Shown one piece after another: positions 8,404-17,703 of a stretch of 64,000 nucleotides of DNA. The notes beneath the pieces are model-generated. The model made no database searches and was not told where the DNA came from. It saw only the letters and a program-made list of their open reading frames with translations. Every line of letters starts with the position of its first letter. Position 1 is the first letter of the stretch. Source of the DNA: JBMYTN01 sp049604415 (GTDB taxonomy: Bacteria; Pseudomonadota; Alphaproteobacteria; Rhodospirillales; Rhodospirillaceae). The stretch is from the NCBI GenBank assembly GCA_049604415.1, contig JBMYTN010000001.1, positions 124,001 through 188,000 of the forward strand. Reading direction: 5' to 3'. Position numbers and translations under genes: made by a program.

Positions 8404-9527
8404 GCCAGATCGAGGCCCATTTCGCCGATGACTTCGGGGCTTTTGCCTTGGATGCCCAGTTCAGCATCCCCACCAAGGGCGTCACCGCCTTGTTCGGTCC
8501 CTCTGGCTGCGGCAAGACCACCATTCTGCGCTGCTTGGCCGGGTTGCACCGGCCCCGGTCCGGCAGGCTGACCGTCGCGGAGCAAGACTGGCAAGACACC
8601 ACCCGCCGCCTGTTCCTGCCGCCCCATCGCCGCCCCATCGGCTATGTGTTTCAGGAAGCCAATTTGTTCCCGCATTTATCTGTGCGAGACAATCTGCTCT
8701 ATGGACGCAAGCGCATTGCTGTCCGCGGGCTGACCGAAACCCGGATGCCAAAATTCGATGAGGTTGCGGAGTTGCTGGGCCTCACCGCCCTGTTGGATCG
8801 CTCGCCCCAACGCCTGTCTGGAGGAGAGCGTCAGCGGGTTGCCATTGGCCGGGCGCTGATGAGCGGCCCGGAAATGCTGCTGATGGATGAGCCCCTGGCC
8901 GCCCTGGATCGGTTTAGCAAGCAAGCGATCCTGCCCTATTTGGAGCGGGTCCATGCCGCCTTGGACGCACCAGTGATCTATGTCAGCCATGATTTGGCCG
9001 AGGTCGAGCGTTTGGCCGACCGCATGGTGTTTCTGGAGGCTGGCAAGGTCCGGGCTGTTGGCTCCCTGACCACCTTGTTGGCGGACCCTAGCTTGCCGTT
9101 TTATCGCCTGCCCGATGCCGCCGTGGTGGTGGAAGGTTCCGTAGAGGCCCATGATCTGACCTATGGCTTAACCCGCATGCGCCTGGTTGGTGGGGCGATC
9201 GAGGTCCCCGGCTGGTTTGGCTCCATGGGCAGCACCCACCGACTGCGCATCGCGGCGGCCAATGTGGCCCTGGGACCTGCGGAGGGCGAGGCCCCTGCCT
9301 TGAGCATCCTCAATAGCCTGGAGGCCAGGATCCTCGAGGTCTCGCCGGTAATGGATCACCAGATGATGGTGTTCCTCGGCATTGGCGGGCCAGAGGGGCC
9401 GAAGCTGCTCTCCCGGATCACCTTGAAGTCTTGGGATAGCCTGGGGTTCCAGGTTGGACAGACGGTCCGGGCCCTGGTCAAAAGCGCGGCTCTGGATGAG
9501 GGCGAACCAAGCGATGATCATCCGTAA
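8400..9527 (+). CDS. modC: Molybdate ABC transporter ATP-binding protein
   Basis: ModC is the ATPase that drives molybdate import. The 375-residue protein has Walker A GPSGCGKTT (residues 33-41), a Q-loop in YVFQEANLFPHLSV, the ABC signature LSGGERQRVAIGRAL, Walker B LLMDEPLAALD and the switch histidine in YVSHDLAEV. The C-terminal 80-90 residues match a molybdate-binding TOBE domain (for example LSILNSLEARILEV), which is typical of ModC. It starts inside the modB stop codon. It is the last clear gene of the operon before the short remnant at 9543. Confidence 0.95.
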   Translation: MSQIEAHFADDFGAFALDAQFSIPTKGVTALFGPSGCGKTTILRCLAGLHRPRSGRLTVAEQDWQDTTRRLFLPPHRRPIGYVFQEANLFPHLSVRDNLLYGRKRIAVRGLTETRMPKFDEVAELLGLTALLDRSPQRLSGGERQRVAIGRALMSGPEMLLMDEPLAALDRFSKQAILPYLERVHAALDAPVIYVSHDLAEVERLADRMVFLEAGKVRAVGSLTTLLADPSLPFYRLPDAAVVVEGSVEAHDLTYGLTRMRLVGGAIEVPGWFGSMGSTHRLRIAAANVALGPAEGEAPALSILNSLEARILEVSPVMDHQMMVFLGIGGPEGPKLLSRITLKSWDSLGFQVGQTVRALVKSAALDEGEPSDDHP

Positions 9528-9542
9528 GGGACATTCTCACCC

Positions 9543-9671
9543 ATGAGCCTCGCCCCGCTATGGCTGCAGGCCGCACCGATCCCTCTGCATGCCATCGCTG
9601 CCCTGCTTCTAGCAGGGGCCTTCACCCTGTTGCCGGGCCGGGTCATGCATGTGGTGGTGTTTGACAGCTAA
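9543..9671 (+). pseudogene. Internally deleted DUF2306 (COG5395) membrane protein remnant
   Basis: An intact 42-codon frame follows modC by 15 bases. Its first 20 residues (MSLAPLWLQAAPIPLHAIAA) look like the N-terminus of DUF2306 membrane proteins. The rest (LLLAGAFTLLPGRVMHVVVF) looks like the extreme C-terminus of the same family, which commonly ends in a GAFTLLPGR-MH-type sequence. The roughly 90-120 residues that normally lie between are missing, and the two ends are joined in frame. This suggests an in-frame internal deletion, with either decay or a retained mini-protein of one hydrophobic helix. The family resemblance is from memory of the consensus. Confidence 0.5.
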
Positions 9672-9685
9672 AACCTCGAACCAAA

Positions 9686-10480
9686 CTATTGTTTTGGCGC
9701 GTATTTTGCCGCCATCTCCATCACCGCCGCCTCATAGCGGGGATCCAAGTCACTTTCAAAAATCACGGCATATTTGGTGCCGATGGGGACGATCGGGTTG
9801 GCCGTGACTAGATCCTTGAAGATCGCAAAGGCCGTTTGCGGCAAAGGGATGATGATAAAGGGCAACTCATCGCTTTCGATCCAATAAGCAATGCCGGGCG
9901 GCAAGTCACGCTCGGCTGCTTGGCTATTTTGCTTGACCGACCAGAAAATTTGCTCTGGGAGTTCTTCTGTGGCTGCCCGCCGCACCTCAACAAAATTCAT
10001 CATAAAGTCAAAGACTTGATAGACCTCTGGCGTTTCCGGGCGGTCTTTGCACAGTGACGCGGCATAATCGTCTTCGGGGATGTCCGGGTCGTCGTCATAG
10101 AACAAGGTCATGCCGTTGGTCGTCAGTTTGACCACCTTGGCTTCGGTGCTGTAGAGCTCCGAGGAAAAATAAACCGTCTCGCCATCGATGGCATATTTGT
10201 AGGTGTCTATGACCTGCTCTTCGTCGGGACTCTCCAGCGATATGAAGTAATTATATCCTGTTGAGGTATAAAAATCGAAATCCTGCTGATTACTCTCTTC
10301 ATAGCCGTCCAGGTGAAAACAAGACCCATCATCGGCCAGACAATAATTCTCGCAGGTGGTCCACATGCCCGCGAAATCGGTGCGGCTGTAGTTGACGTCA
10401 TGGGCCAAAACAGGCAGAGCCATTGCCGCCAGAGACAAGGTGGCACCAAGGCCGAAGAGTGAGAGATGGCTGACAGGCAT
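9686..10480 (-). CDS. Hypothetical periplasmic protein with signal peptide
   Basis: A 264-residue protein that I do not recognise. It starts with a clear Sec signal peptide (hydrophobic residues 6-25, cleavage near PVLAHD), so the mature protein is periplasmic or secreted. The mature part is acidic and rich in Tyr, Phe and Asp, with cysteines near residues 43, 47 and 54 and one near 144 that could form disulfides. The C-terminal half is more hydrophobic (ELPFIIIPLP). Codon use resembles the neighbours, arguing against recent transfer. It lies downstream of parC on the same strand, with 54 bases between. Confidence 0.75.
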   Translation of the reverse strand: MPVSHLSLFGLGATLSLAAMALPVLAHDVNYSRTDFAGMWTTCENYCLADDGSCFHLDGYEESNQQDFDFYTSTGYNYFISLESPDEEQVIDTYKYAIDGETVYFSSELYSTEAKVVKLTTNGMTLFYDDDPDIPEDDYAASLCKDRPETPEVYQVFDFMMNFVEVRRAATEELPEQIFWSVKQNSQAAERDLPPGIAYWIESDELPFIIIPLPQTAFAIFKDLVTANPIVPIGTKYAVIFESDLDPRYEAAVMEMAAKYAPKQ

Positions 10481-10534
10481 GTGCTGGGACCCTTAGTGGC
10501 GTTTCACGGACGCTACCCTACCCCATGGTGCCCT

Positions 10535-12760
10535 TCACCCAAACCGGTTCCCGCGGGGAAACCCGCTCGGCGGCATTTTGCCCTGCCCAGCGCGGTTGCC
10601 AAGCCAGCCCATGGGATTGCTCTCGGTCCGAGTCCGATCGCCGGAGGGCCAACTCAGCCCCTCCTCCCAGACAAAAGACTTGGCGTCGGACAGCTTGGCG
10701 TCCTTCAGTCGCTGCAAGATGACCCCTTTGCCTCGGGTCATGACCGGGATCTGATCCAACGGGAAGATCAAAAGCTTGCGGTTGGTGCCCACGGTGGCGA
10801 CATGGTCGTCCTTCTCGCCAATGGGCATGCACAGCAAGGCTTTTTCGCCTTTCTCGACCCCCAACACCTGCTTGCCCGATTTGGTTTGCGCAATCACCGA
10901 GCCTGCTTCGACCACAAAGCCGCGGCCAGAGGTGCTGGCGACCAGTAGTTTTTGCTCCGGGGCTGCCAACAAGACAGCCACCGGATCCGCATCTTCGGCC
11001 ATATCAACCATCAAACGCACCGGTTCACCAAAGCCACGGCCCCGGGGCAGTTTGTCGCCGCCCAAGGTGAACATTTTGCCCGCACTGTCGAACATTAGGA
11101 TCTTGTCGGTGGTGCTGGCATGGAGCCAGAAAGCCAGCTTATCGCCTTCCTTAAAGCCCCCGGCCCCTTCAGGATCGATCTTGCCCTTCATGGCCCGGAT
11201 CCAGCCCTTGGCGGAAAGCAGCACTGTGATGGGCTCACGCTCAATCATCGCCTCGATGGGCACCACAACGGCTGAGGGGGCCGCAGCCACGTCGGTCTTG
11301 CGCTTGCCCAACGGCGTCTCGGGACCAAAGGTCTTCAGAACGCCCCGGATCTGACTGCCCAAAGCCTTGCGGCGTTTGCCTTCATCGGCCAAGAGAGCCT
11401 CGATCTCGGCCTTTTCTTCGCTTAAGGCGCTATGCTCCTTGCGCAGTTCCATCTCTTCCAGCTTGCGCAGAGAGCGCAACCGCATGTTCAAAATCGCCTC
11501 GGCCTGCACATCGCTCAGCTCGAAGGTCTTCATCAACTCCGCTTTGGGATGATCTTCCTCGCGGATGATCCGGATCACCTCATCCAGATTGAGATAGGCA
11601 ATGATATAGCCGTCCAAGACCTCGAGGCGGTGGATGATCTTGCCCAGACGATGGCGGGAACGCCGCTCCAACACTTCCATGCGATGGTCCAGGAAAGCCC
11701 GCAACACCGCCCCCAGATCCATCACCCGGGGGGTGCCATCCGCATCAAGCACATTCATATTCAGATTGAAGCGGATCTCCAGATCGGTTTGACGGAACAG
11801 CTGCTCCATCAACAAATCCGCATCAACCGTCCGGCTGCGCGGCTCCAGGATCAGACGGACCTCTTCGGTGCTTTCATCGCGCACATCGGCCAGGATCGGC
11901 AATTTGCGGCTTTCAATCAGCTCGGCAATCCGTTCCACCAGCTTGGCTTTTTGCACTTGATAGGGGATTTCGGTGATCACGATCTGATACAGCCCGTGGG
12001 TCAGCGTATCCTTTTCCCACCGGGCGCGCAGACGCATGGCACCCCGCCCCGTCGCATAGGCCGCCCGGATGGTGTCAGGGTTTTCGCTGAGCACGCCGCC
12101 GGTGGGAAAATCCGGGCCCTGGACATGGGCCATCAGGTCTTCCAAAGAGGCCGAAGGCTTTTTTAACAGCAGCAACAGAGCCTGACACAGCTCGGCCACA
12201 TTATGCGGCGGGATATTGGTTGCCATGCCCACGGCAATGCCCGCCGAGCCATTGGCCAGCAAATTGGGGAAGGCGGCGGGCATGACCACCGGCTCTTTGT
12301 CTTCGCCGTCATAGGTTTCGCGGAAATCAACGGCGTCTTCGTCCAGGCCGTCCATCAACAGCCGGGCAACTTCGGTCAAGCGACTTTCGGTGTAGCGCAT
12401 GGCCGCAGCATTATCGCCGTCGATATTGCCAAAATTGCCCTGCCCCTCCACCAGTGGATAGCGCACGGCAAAATCCTGGGCCAAGCGGACCAGAGCGTCA
12501 TAAACCGCCGTATCGCCATGGGGGTGATATTTACCGATCACATCGCCAACCACCCGGGCGCATTTTTTGAAGCCCGCCCCCGGATCAAGCTTCAAAAGCC
12601 GCATGGCATAGAGCAGCCGCCGATGCACCGGTTTGAGACCATCGCGCACATCGGGCAGAGAGCGCGACACAATGGTCGACAGCGCATAAGCCAGATAGCG
12701 CTCCGACAGGGCATCGGACAGCGGCGTATCAATGATTTGGTCTTCGGAGGGTCCAGGCAC
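10535..12760 (-). CDS. parC: DNA topoisomerase IV subunit A
   Basis: ParC is the DNA-breaking subunit of topoisomerase IV, which decatenates daughter chromosomes together with ParE (not in this window). The protein has the QRDR-type region (YLAYALSTI, DVRDGLKPVHRRLLYAM), the catalytic tyrosine in AAMRYTESRL, and C-terminal beta-pinwheel repeats. It ends with GNRAGQGKMPPSGFP, typical of alphaproteobacterial ParC. No ATG is available near the start. The frame is open to a TTG at 12835; a GTG at 12760 (741 residues) gives the usual short leader, and a TTG at 12769 is also possible. It closes the rnc-era-recO-parC run. Confidence 0.93.
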   Translation of the reverse strand: MPGPSEDQIIDTPLSDALSERYLAYALSTIVSRSLPDVRDGLKPVHRRLLYAMRLLKLDPGAGFKKCARVVGDVIGKYHPHGDTAVYDALVRLAQDFAVRYPLVEGQGNFGNIDGDNAAAMRYTESRLTEVARLLMDGLDEDAVDFRETYDGEDKEPVVMPAAFPNLLANGSAGIAVGMATNIPPHNVAELCQALLLLLKKPSASLEDLMAHVQGPDFPTGGVLSENPDTIRAAYATGRGAMRLRARWEKDTLTHGLYQIVITEIPYQVQKAKLVERIAELIESRKLPILADVRDESTEEVRLILEPRSRTVDADLLMEQLFRQTDLEIRFNLNMNVLDADGTPRVMDLGAVLRAFLDHRMEVLERRSRHRLGKIIHRLEVLDGYIIAYLNLDEVIRIIREEDHPKAELMKTFELSDVQAEAILNMRLRSLRKLEEMELRKEHSALSEEKAEIEALLADEGKRRKALGSQIRGVLKTFGPETPLGKRKTDVAAAPSAVVVPIEAMIEREPITVLLSAKGWIRAMKGKIDPEGAGGFKEGDKLAFWLHASTTDKILMFDSAGKMFTLGGDKLPRGRGFGEPVRLMVDMAEDADPVAVLLAAPEQKLLVASTSGRGFVVEAGSVIAQTKSGKQVLGVEKGEKALLCMPIGEKDDHVATVGTNRKLLIFPLDQIPVMTRGKGVILQRLKDAKLSDAKSFVWEEGLSWPSGDRTRTESNPMGWLGNRAGQGKMPPSGFPRGNRFG

Positions 12761-12850
12761 TGGCGGCAAGGTCGTGGCTCTCGGCAAAAGGAACGGGCAC
12801 AGGCTCAGGATAGCGCCGCTACATAGGGCATGCAACGGTTCTGGCGAATG

Positions 12851-13642
12851 CTATATCTGGGGGGTGTTCGCCTCCGCCTGACGCGCCCAGCGTGCGGCGT
12901 AGTCCACTCGGGCCCGGGGCAAGGGCTCCCCCACCACCCGGGGCAGGAAATGTCCGGTCAGGCTCAGAGCCTGATGAATAGCATTTGCGCCCTCCTCTGC
13001 AGTTGGCAAACTGCCTTGGGCGAGGAAGGGAGGTAAGGGCAATAGGCGATCCAACCAGGGTCCGGTTTGGCCTTCTGAGACCGCGCGCCCGCTGCGCGGT
13101 GACACATGGCTCAGAACCACACCGTCTGCCGCGCCCAAACCGGTCACGGCACAGCGGCTCAAATCCAAACCAAACCCGCCCATGGCCAGCAAGTCTCGCT
13201 CCCACAGGGCAATGGCCGCGCCACCGGGCAAGGGGTCCTCGGCCTGGCGGGACAAATCCAACAGGCCAAACAAAGTCAGCAGAGCGCCTACTCCGGCCTC
13301 GCCATCGCTTTGGGGCAAGGGGTCACGTTCCTGATAGGCTCGATCCGCCAAAGCAAGCACCGAGGTCATCCCGGCCAAGGCCCAGCGATCTTCCATAAGG
13401 CTGGTGCCATGGGCCTTGATCGGCTCGATGCGGAATTGACCCAGATGACTTTCCAGTCTGGCGGACCATTCGGCCTCGACCTCGGTGCCTGGTTGCAGGA
13501 CCGGGCGTAAGCTACGCCCACGCCCGCCGGGGACAATGCCCCGCCACAGGCCCTTTTCCACCGCCAGCAGGCTGATTAAGGCGGCGGTCTCACCATGGGA
13601 GCGGACCGAGAGGATCACGGCCCTATCCCGCCATTGAATCAC
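12851..13642 (-). CDS. recO: DNA repair protein RecO
   Basis: RecO anneals complementary strands and loads RecA with RecR in the RecFOR pathway. The 263-residue product begins with an OB-fold (IQWRDRAVILSVRSHGET, then RPVLQPGTEVEAEW) and has the helical C-terminal domain. It lacks an obvious four-cysteine zinc motif, as in many alphaproteobacterial RecO proteins. The frame is open further upstream, but the family start matches the GTG at 13642. That GTG overlaps the TGA of the small membrane gene upstream (GTGA), so translation is probably coupled. Confidence 0.9.
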   Translation of the reverse strand: MIQWRDRAVILSVRSHGETAALISLLAVEKGLWRGIVPGGRGRSLRPVLQPGTEVEAEWSARLESHLGQFRIEPIKAHGTSLMEDRWALAGMTSVLALADRAYQERDPLPQSDGEAGVGALLTLFGLLDLSRQAEDPLPGGAAIALWERDLLAMGGFGLDLSRCAVTGLGAADGVVLSHVSPRSGRAVSEGQTGPWLDRLLPLPPFLAQGSLPTAEEGANAIHQALSLTGHFLPRVVGEPLPRARVDYAARWARQAEANTPQI

Positions 13643-13788
13643 AGGATCAACACCGCAAAGGCCATGATCAGACAGATGATCGCGACGCAGAGCACGATCC
13701 CCAACCCCCAGGGTGGCAGGCGACGTGCCCAGCGGCTTTGGCAATAGCCAAACAGCAGAACCGACGCCCACAGCAGGATGAGGGCCAT
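13639..13788 (-). CDS. 49-residue membrane protein coupled to recO
   Basis: A short gene between era and recO on the same strand, starting at an ATG preceded by GGTGAGC. The product (MALILLWASVLLFGYCQSRW, an RRLPPWG turn, then a second long hydrophobic stretch) is predicted to be a two-helix membrane hairpin. Its TGA overlaps the recO GTG start (GTGA), and era ends only 27 bases upstream. This tight packing in an operon and the clean two-helix pattern argue that it is translated. I recognise no family. It may simply serve to couple recO translation. Confidence 0.6.
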   Translation of the reverse strand: MALILLWASVLLFGYCQSRWARRLPPWGLGIVLCVAIICLIMAFAVLIL

Positions 13789-13815
13789 TAAGCTCACCGG
13801 ATACCCCCCCGGATC

Positions 13816-14742
13816 TTAAGCATCATAATCCAAGCCCCAATCCGCATAGCTGTCCCGGCTGTCCCAAAGGTTTTCCCGGACGGTGACATGGAGGAACAAG
13901 TGGACTTCGCGCTCCAGCAAGGCGCCAAGCTCTTCGCGGGCTTGGCGGCCCAGAGACTTGATCCGCGTGCCTCCCTTGCCCAACACAATGGGCTTTTGGG
14001 AATCGCGTGCAACATGGATCGTTTGTTCAATGCGCACGGAGCCGTCTTTGCGCTCATCCCAACGGTCCGTGGTCACCGTGGCTGAATAGGGCAACTCCTC
14101 ATGCAGATTGAGGAACACCTTTTCCCTGGTGATTTCAGCGGCCAAAAGGCGCATGGGCAGGTCGGACAGATCGTCTTCCGGGAACATCCAGGGTCCCGGC
14201 GGCATCACCGCACCCAAGCGGTCCAGGACATCGTCGCAACCATCGCCCTTCAGGGCCGAAATCATATAGATCTGATCCGGGGCCAACGCATTGTTCAGGG
14301 CATCGGCCAGAGCCAGCAGGCTTTCCCGACGCACCATATCCACCTTATTCAACGCAACATGGATCGGGATCGGGTCCTCAAGGGTCCTGGTGTCCTTCAA
14401 GCGGTCAATGATGGCCGTGACGTCTTCGGTGAGACCCCGCTGGGCGTCAACCAACAGCAAGATTAGGTCCGCTTCCGCCACCCCATCCCAAGCCGCGCGC
14501 ACCATGGCCCGGTCCAAGCGGCGTTTCGGGGCGAAAATTCCGGGAGTATCGACAAATACCACCTGTGCAGTGTCTGCCATGGCAATGCCCCGGATCCGGA
14601 ACCGGGTCGTCTGGACCTTGTGGGAGACAATGGACACCTTGGCCCCGACAATGCGGTTGACCAAAGTGCTCTTACCGGCATTGGGCGCACCAATGACCGC
14701 GACAAAGCCGCAAGCCGTTTGGGATTGGTCGTCGGTGCTCAT
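13816..14742 (-). CDS. era: GTPase Era
   Basis: Era is an essential GTPase that binds the 3' end of 16S rRNA and assists 30S maturation. The 308-residue protein has G1 GAPNAGKST (residues 18-26), a G2 threonine in VQTTRFRIRG, G3 DTPG, G4 NKVD and the C-terminal KH domain with VLGKGGTRIKSLG. Its ATG overlaps the rnc stop (ATGA). The rnc-era pair is widely conserved and links RNA processing with ribosome assembly. Confidence 0.96.
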   Translation of the reverse strand: MSTDDQSQTACGFVAVIGAPNAGKSTLVNRIVGAKVSIVSHKVQTTRFRIRGIAMADTAQVVFVDTPGIFAPKRRLDRAMVRAAWDGVAEADLILLLVDAQRGLTEDVTAIIDRLKDTRTLEDPIPIHVALNKVDMVRRESLLALADALNNALAPDQIYMISALKGDGCDDVLDRLGAVMPPGPWMFPEDDLSDLPMRLLAAEITREKVFLNLHEELPYSATVTTDRWDERKDGSVRIEQTIHVARDSQKPIVLGKGGTRIKSLGRQAREELGALLEREVHLFLHVTVRENLWDSRDSYADWGLDYDA

Positions 14743-15449
14743 GGATCGATCTGCTCCAAACAGCGCCGGGCGGCTTCCTGTTCCGCTGCCCGCTTAGAGG
14801 ATCCAGTCCCCGAGGCCTCCGGCAGACCATCCACAGACACGGCAATGGTAAATTCCGGGCGGTGTGGCGGACCGGATCGACCGGTCTCCCGATAGAGCGG
14901 CAAGGGCAAACCTCGGCCTTGGGCCCATTCCTGCAAACTGGTTTTAGCGTCTTTCGGCGGGGCCGGATCCCGGTCCATCAGGGGTCGCCAATAGCGCAGC
15001 ACAAAGGCGTCTGCGACCTCAATGCCGCCATCCAGATAGAGCGCACCGATCACGGCCTCGCACACATCACACAGCAAAGCCGGATTGTCTCGACCGCCCA
15101 CATCTTCCTCGCCTTTGGACAAAGTGAGGACGGCCCCCAAGTCAATATCCTGGGCCACTTCGGCAACGGTTTCCTGGCGCACCAGGGCGGTGTGCCGACG
15201 GGCCAAAGCGCCTTCAGGCTCTTTGGGAAAGGTTTTGTACAGCAAGCTGGCAATCAGCAGGCCGAGCACCCGGTCACCCAAAAACTCCAAACGCTCATAA
15301 GACGGATCGCTGTCCACGGAGCGGTGGGTTAAAGCCCGGCGCAGCAGGCCAATATCCTGAAACCGATAGCCCAAGGCTGGAGCCAAACCATCGGCCAAGG
15401 CCGTCTCCGCTGCTATGGCTTGATCCTGGTTCTGCGTCGGTGGGCTCAT
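14739..15449 (-). CDS. rnc: Ribonuclease III
   Basis: RNase III cleaves double-stranded RNA, including the rRNA precursor. The 236-residue protein has the signature ERLEFLGDRVL and the second acidic cluster CDVCEAVIGALYLDGG that binds Mg2+. A C-terminal double-stranded RNA-binding domain follows (TSLQEWAQGRGLPLPLYRE onward, ending GSSKRAAEQEAARRCL). It lies between lepB and era in the common alphaproteobacterial order and is coupled to era by overlapping codons. Confidence 0.96.
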   Translation of the reverse strand: MSPPTQNQDQAIAAETALADGLAPALGYRFQDIGLLRRALTHRSVDSDPSYERLEFLGDRVLGLLIASLLYKTFPKEPEGALARRHTALVRQETVAEVAQDIDLGAVLTLSKGEEDVGGRDNPALLCDVCEAVIGALYLDGGIEVADAFVLRYWRPLMDRDPAPPKDAKTSLQEWAQGRGLPLPLYRETGRSGPPHRPEFTIAVSVDGLPEASGTGSSKRAAEQEAARRCLEQIDP

Positions 15450-15494
15450 GCCTGCCCCACCACAGCCTGAAGGCGTATCGGCGCAACCGCCCGA

Positions 15495-16232
15495 TCACTT
15501 GATCGCATCAAAGAACCGGCTCCACCGGATGGCCCCCGGCCAATTCCAGAATTCCCAAATCGCTGCGCTACCGTCATGGGAGAAGAACAGCACTTCTGCC
15601 CGACCAACCAGGTTTTCAACGGGAACAAATCCGACCGAGCCCCGGCTGTCTTCGGAACTGTCACGATTGTCCCCCATCATGAAATAATGCCCTTCTGGCA
15701 CAAGATAGGCTCGGGTGTTGTCATAGGGGTGTTTATCGCCCCGCACCTCAATGATCTCGTGAGTGTAGCCTTCGGGCAAGGTTTCTTCATAGTGGGTCCG
15801 GCGCAAAACGCTGCCATCGGGGTCTTGCTCGACAAAATCGGACAGGCGTGCCCGCCCCACAGGCGCGTCATTGATGTGCAAAATCCCCTCAATCACCTGG
15901 ATCTTGTCTCCAGGCAGTCCGACAAGGCGTTTGATAAAATCCACCGAGGGATTGCGAGGTTCCTTGAACACCACCACATCGCCGCGCTCGGGGTCGCTGG
16001 CAAACAAACGCCCGTCAAAGTCGAATAGTTGGATCGGCAGGGAATATTTCGAATAGCCATAGGAGAATTTGGAGACGAACAGATAGTCCCCAACCAGAAG
16101 GGTCGGCACCATGGACCGGGATGGAATCCGGAACGGTTCATAGGCGAACGTACGGATTAAAATAGCAATGAGCACCGCGAATATCACCGTTTTGATGACT
16201 TCGCCGAACCCTTCACCTTTTTTGCTTGTCAT
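15495..16232 (-). CDS. lepB: Signal peptidase I
   Basis: LepB removes Sec and Tat signal peptides at the outer face of the inner membrane. The 245-residue form starting at the ATG at 16232 (MTSKKGEGF) has one N-terminal membrane helix. The catalytic serine lies in IPSRSMVPTL and the general-base lysine in DFIKRLVGLPGD. The conserved MMGDNRDSSEDSR box is present near the C-terminus. The frame extends to a TTG at 16286, but the internal ATG matches the family. In most relatives acpS lies immediately upstream; here a divergent glycerophosphodiesterase gene occupies that side. Confidence 0.95.
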   Translation of the reverse strand: MTSKKGEGFGEVIKTVIFAVLIAILIRTFAYEPFRIPSRSMVPTLLVGDYLFVSKFSYGYSKYSLPIQLFDFDGRLFASDPERGDVVVFKEPRNPSVDFIKRLVGLPGDKIQVIEGILHINDAPVGRARLSDFVEQDPDGSVLRRTHYEETLPEGYTHEIIEVRGDKHPYDNTRAYLVPEGHYFMMGDNRDSSEDSRGSVGFVPVENLVGRAEVLFFSHDGSAAIWEFWNWPGAIRWSRFFDAIK

Positions 16233-16451
16233 GAAGGAACTGTCCGAAGGTCTTGAAGGAACGAGATAAAGTGCGGTGCGGCCCAAAAGGTGCGCCGCAA
16301 CAGGCCCTGATCAAGACAGGGCAGGCAAGACTTGTCAAGAAAGAGCCATCTCCGGACGAGACCACGACCGTTCTTTTTCACACAAACATCATGGGTTTGT
16401 ATGGCTCAATGGGGACAGATAAAGGGCTGCTGTAGAAGGATCCGAAACACC

Positions 16452-17684
16452 ATGTGCCCGATCTCCCGATTGCTATGCGCTCTTGTCCTTTTGGGCTGTT
16501 CTCTCAGCGTCCCCCTGCCCGGCTTTGCCAGCGACACCCCAGCACAGGTGGGACCGCGCCCCTTTTATCTGATCGACCAGCTCCCCGATGGGGCTTTAAA
16601 GGACCGCTTACTGGCCTGCGCCGCAGACCCGGTGCGTCCCACGCTGTTTTCCATCGGACATCGGGGGGCGGCCTTACAGTTCCCGGAACACACCGCCCAG
16701 TCCTACCAAGCGGCCGCGCGCATGGGCGCTGGAATTATTGAATGCGATGTGACCTTCACCAAAGACAAGGCCTTGGTGTGTCGCCATGGCCAAGATGACC
16801 TCCACACCACAACCAATATTCTGGCCACCCCGCTCGCCGAACGCTGTCACCAGCCTTTTGTTCCAGCACAAGGAGGCCAAGCAGCGAAGGCTGAATGCCG
16901 GACCTCCGATCTGACTTTGACAGAGTTCAAATCCCTGCAAGGGAAAATGGACGCCAGCAATCCCGATGCGACGACCGTTGAGGCGTTTATGGATGCCACC
17001 GCGTCTTGGCGGACCGACCTTTATAGTGCTGGCACCGGCACGCTGCTGACCCATGCGGAGTCCATCGCCTTGATCAAAGCGCTGGGGGGCAAGTTTACCC
17101 CGGAGCTTAAGACCCCGGTGGTCGACATGCCCTTTGATGGGTTTTCCCAAGAAGATTATGCGCAAAAGCTGATCGATGAATATAAAGCCGCCGGAATCCC
17201 GCCGGAGGATGTCTGGCCCCAATCCTTTAATCTGGACGATGTGCTCTATTGGATTGCGCAGGAACCGGCCTTTGGCAAACAGGCGGTATTCCTGGATGCC
17301 GGGAAAGGCGTTCTAGACCGGGATGTCCGGGACCCTGACGCCTGGGCCGAACCCATGGCCGCGCTGAAGGCCAATGGGATCAATTACCTTGCCCCGGCGC
17401 TTTGGATGCTGGTGACAGTGGAAAATGGCAAGATCGTGCCCTCAGCCTATGCCAAGGCAGCCAAGGACGCCGGACTAACCCTCATTGCTTGGAGCTTGGA
17501 ACGCTCCGGCCCGCTGGCGGGCGGCGGGGGCTGGTATTACCAAACCATCCGCGACGTCACCACCGGCGACGGCGTGATGTATCAGCTGGTCGATGTGTTG
17601 GCCCAGGAGGTCGGAGTGGTCGGTATCTTCTCCGATTGGCCCGCAACCACCAGCTATTACGCCTCATGCATGGGACTGAAATAA
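16452..17684 (+). CDS. Secreted glycerophosphodiester phosphodiesterase
   Basis: GDPD enzymes hydrolyse glycerophosphodiesters, released from phospholipids, to glycerol-3-phosphate and an alcohol. The 410-residue protein starts at an ATG with AAGGA about ten bases upstream. It has a Sec signal peptide (LLCALVLLGCSLSVPLPGFA) and then the catalytic GDPD sequence: the first His in IGHRGAALQFPEHTAQS, the metal-binding IIECDVTF and the second His in VCRHGQDDL. Its length fits the periplasmic GlpQ-like group with an insert. It is the only plus-strand gene inside the rsh-to-parC block, between lepB and pdxJ. No lipobox is evident; a Cys in the signal region is not in a clear lipobox context. Confidence 0.88.
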   Translation: MCPISRLLCALVLLGCSLSVPLPGFASDTPAQVGPRPFYLIDQLPDGALKDRLLACAADPVRPTLFSIGHRGAALQFPEHTAQSYQAAARMGAGIIECDVTFTKDKALVCRHGQDDLHTTTNILATPLAERCHQPFVPAQGGQAAKAECRTSDLTLTEFKSLQGKMDASNPDATTVEAFMDATASWRTDLYSAGTGTLLTHAESIALIKALGGKFTPELKTPVVDMPFDGFSQEDYAQKLIDEYKAAGIPPEDVWPQSFNLDDVLYWIAQEPAFGKQAVFLDAGKGVLDRDVRDPDAWAEPMAALKANGINYLAPALWMLVTVENGKIVPSAYAKAAKDAGLTLIAWSLERSGPLAGGGGWYYQTIRDVTTGDGVMYQLVDVLAQEVGVVGIFSDWPATTSYYASCMGLK

Positions 17685-17703
17685 CAGACCTTAGGACGTG
17701 GCC

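Noticed and set aside
7020..9527. ModE-type operator or molybdenum cofactor riboswitch at the mod operon
   Set aside because: The 104 bases before modA contain no matching palindrome or riboswitch-like core.
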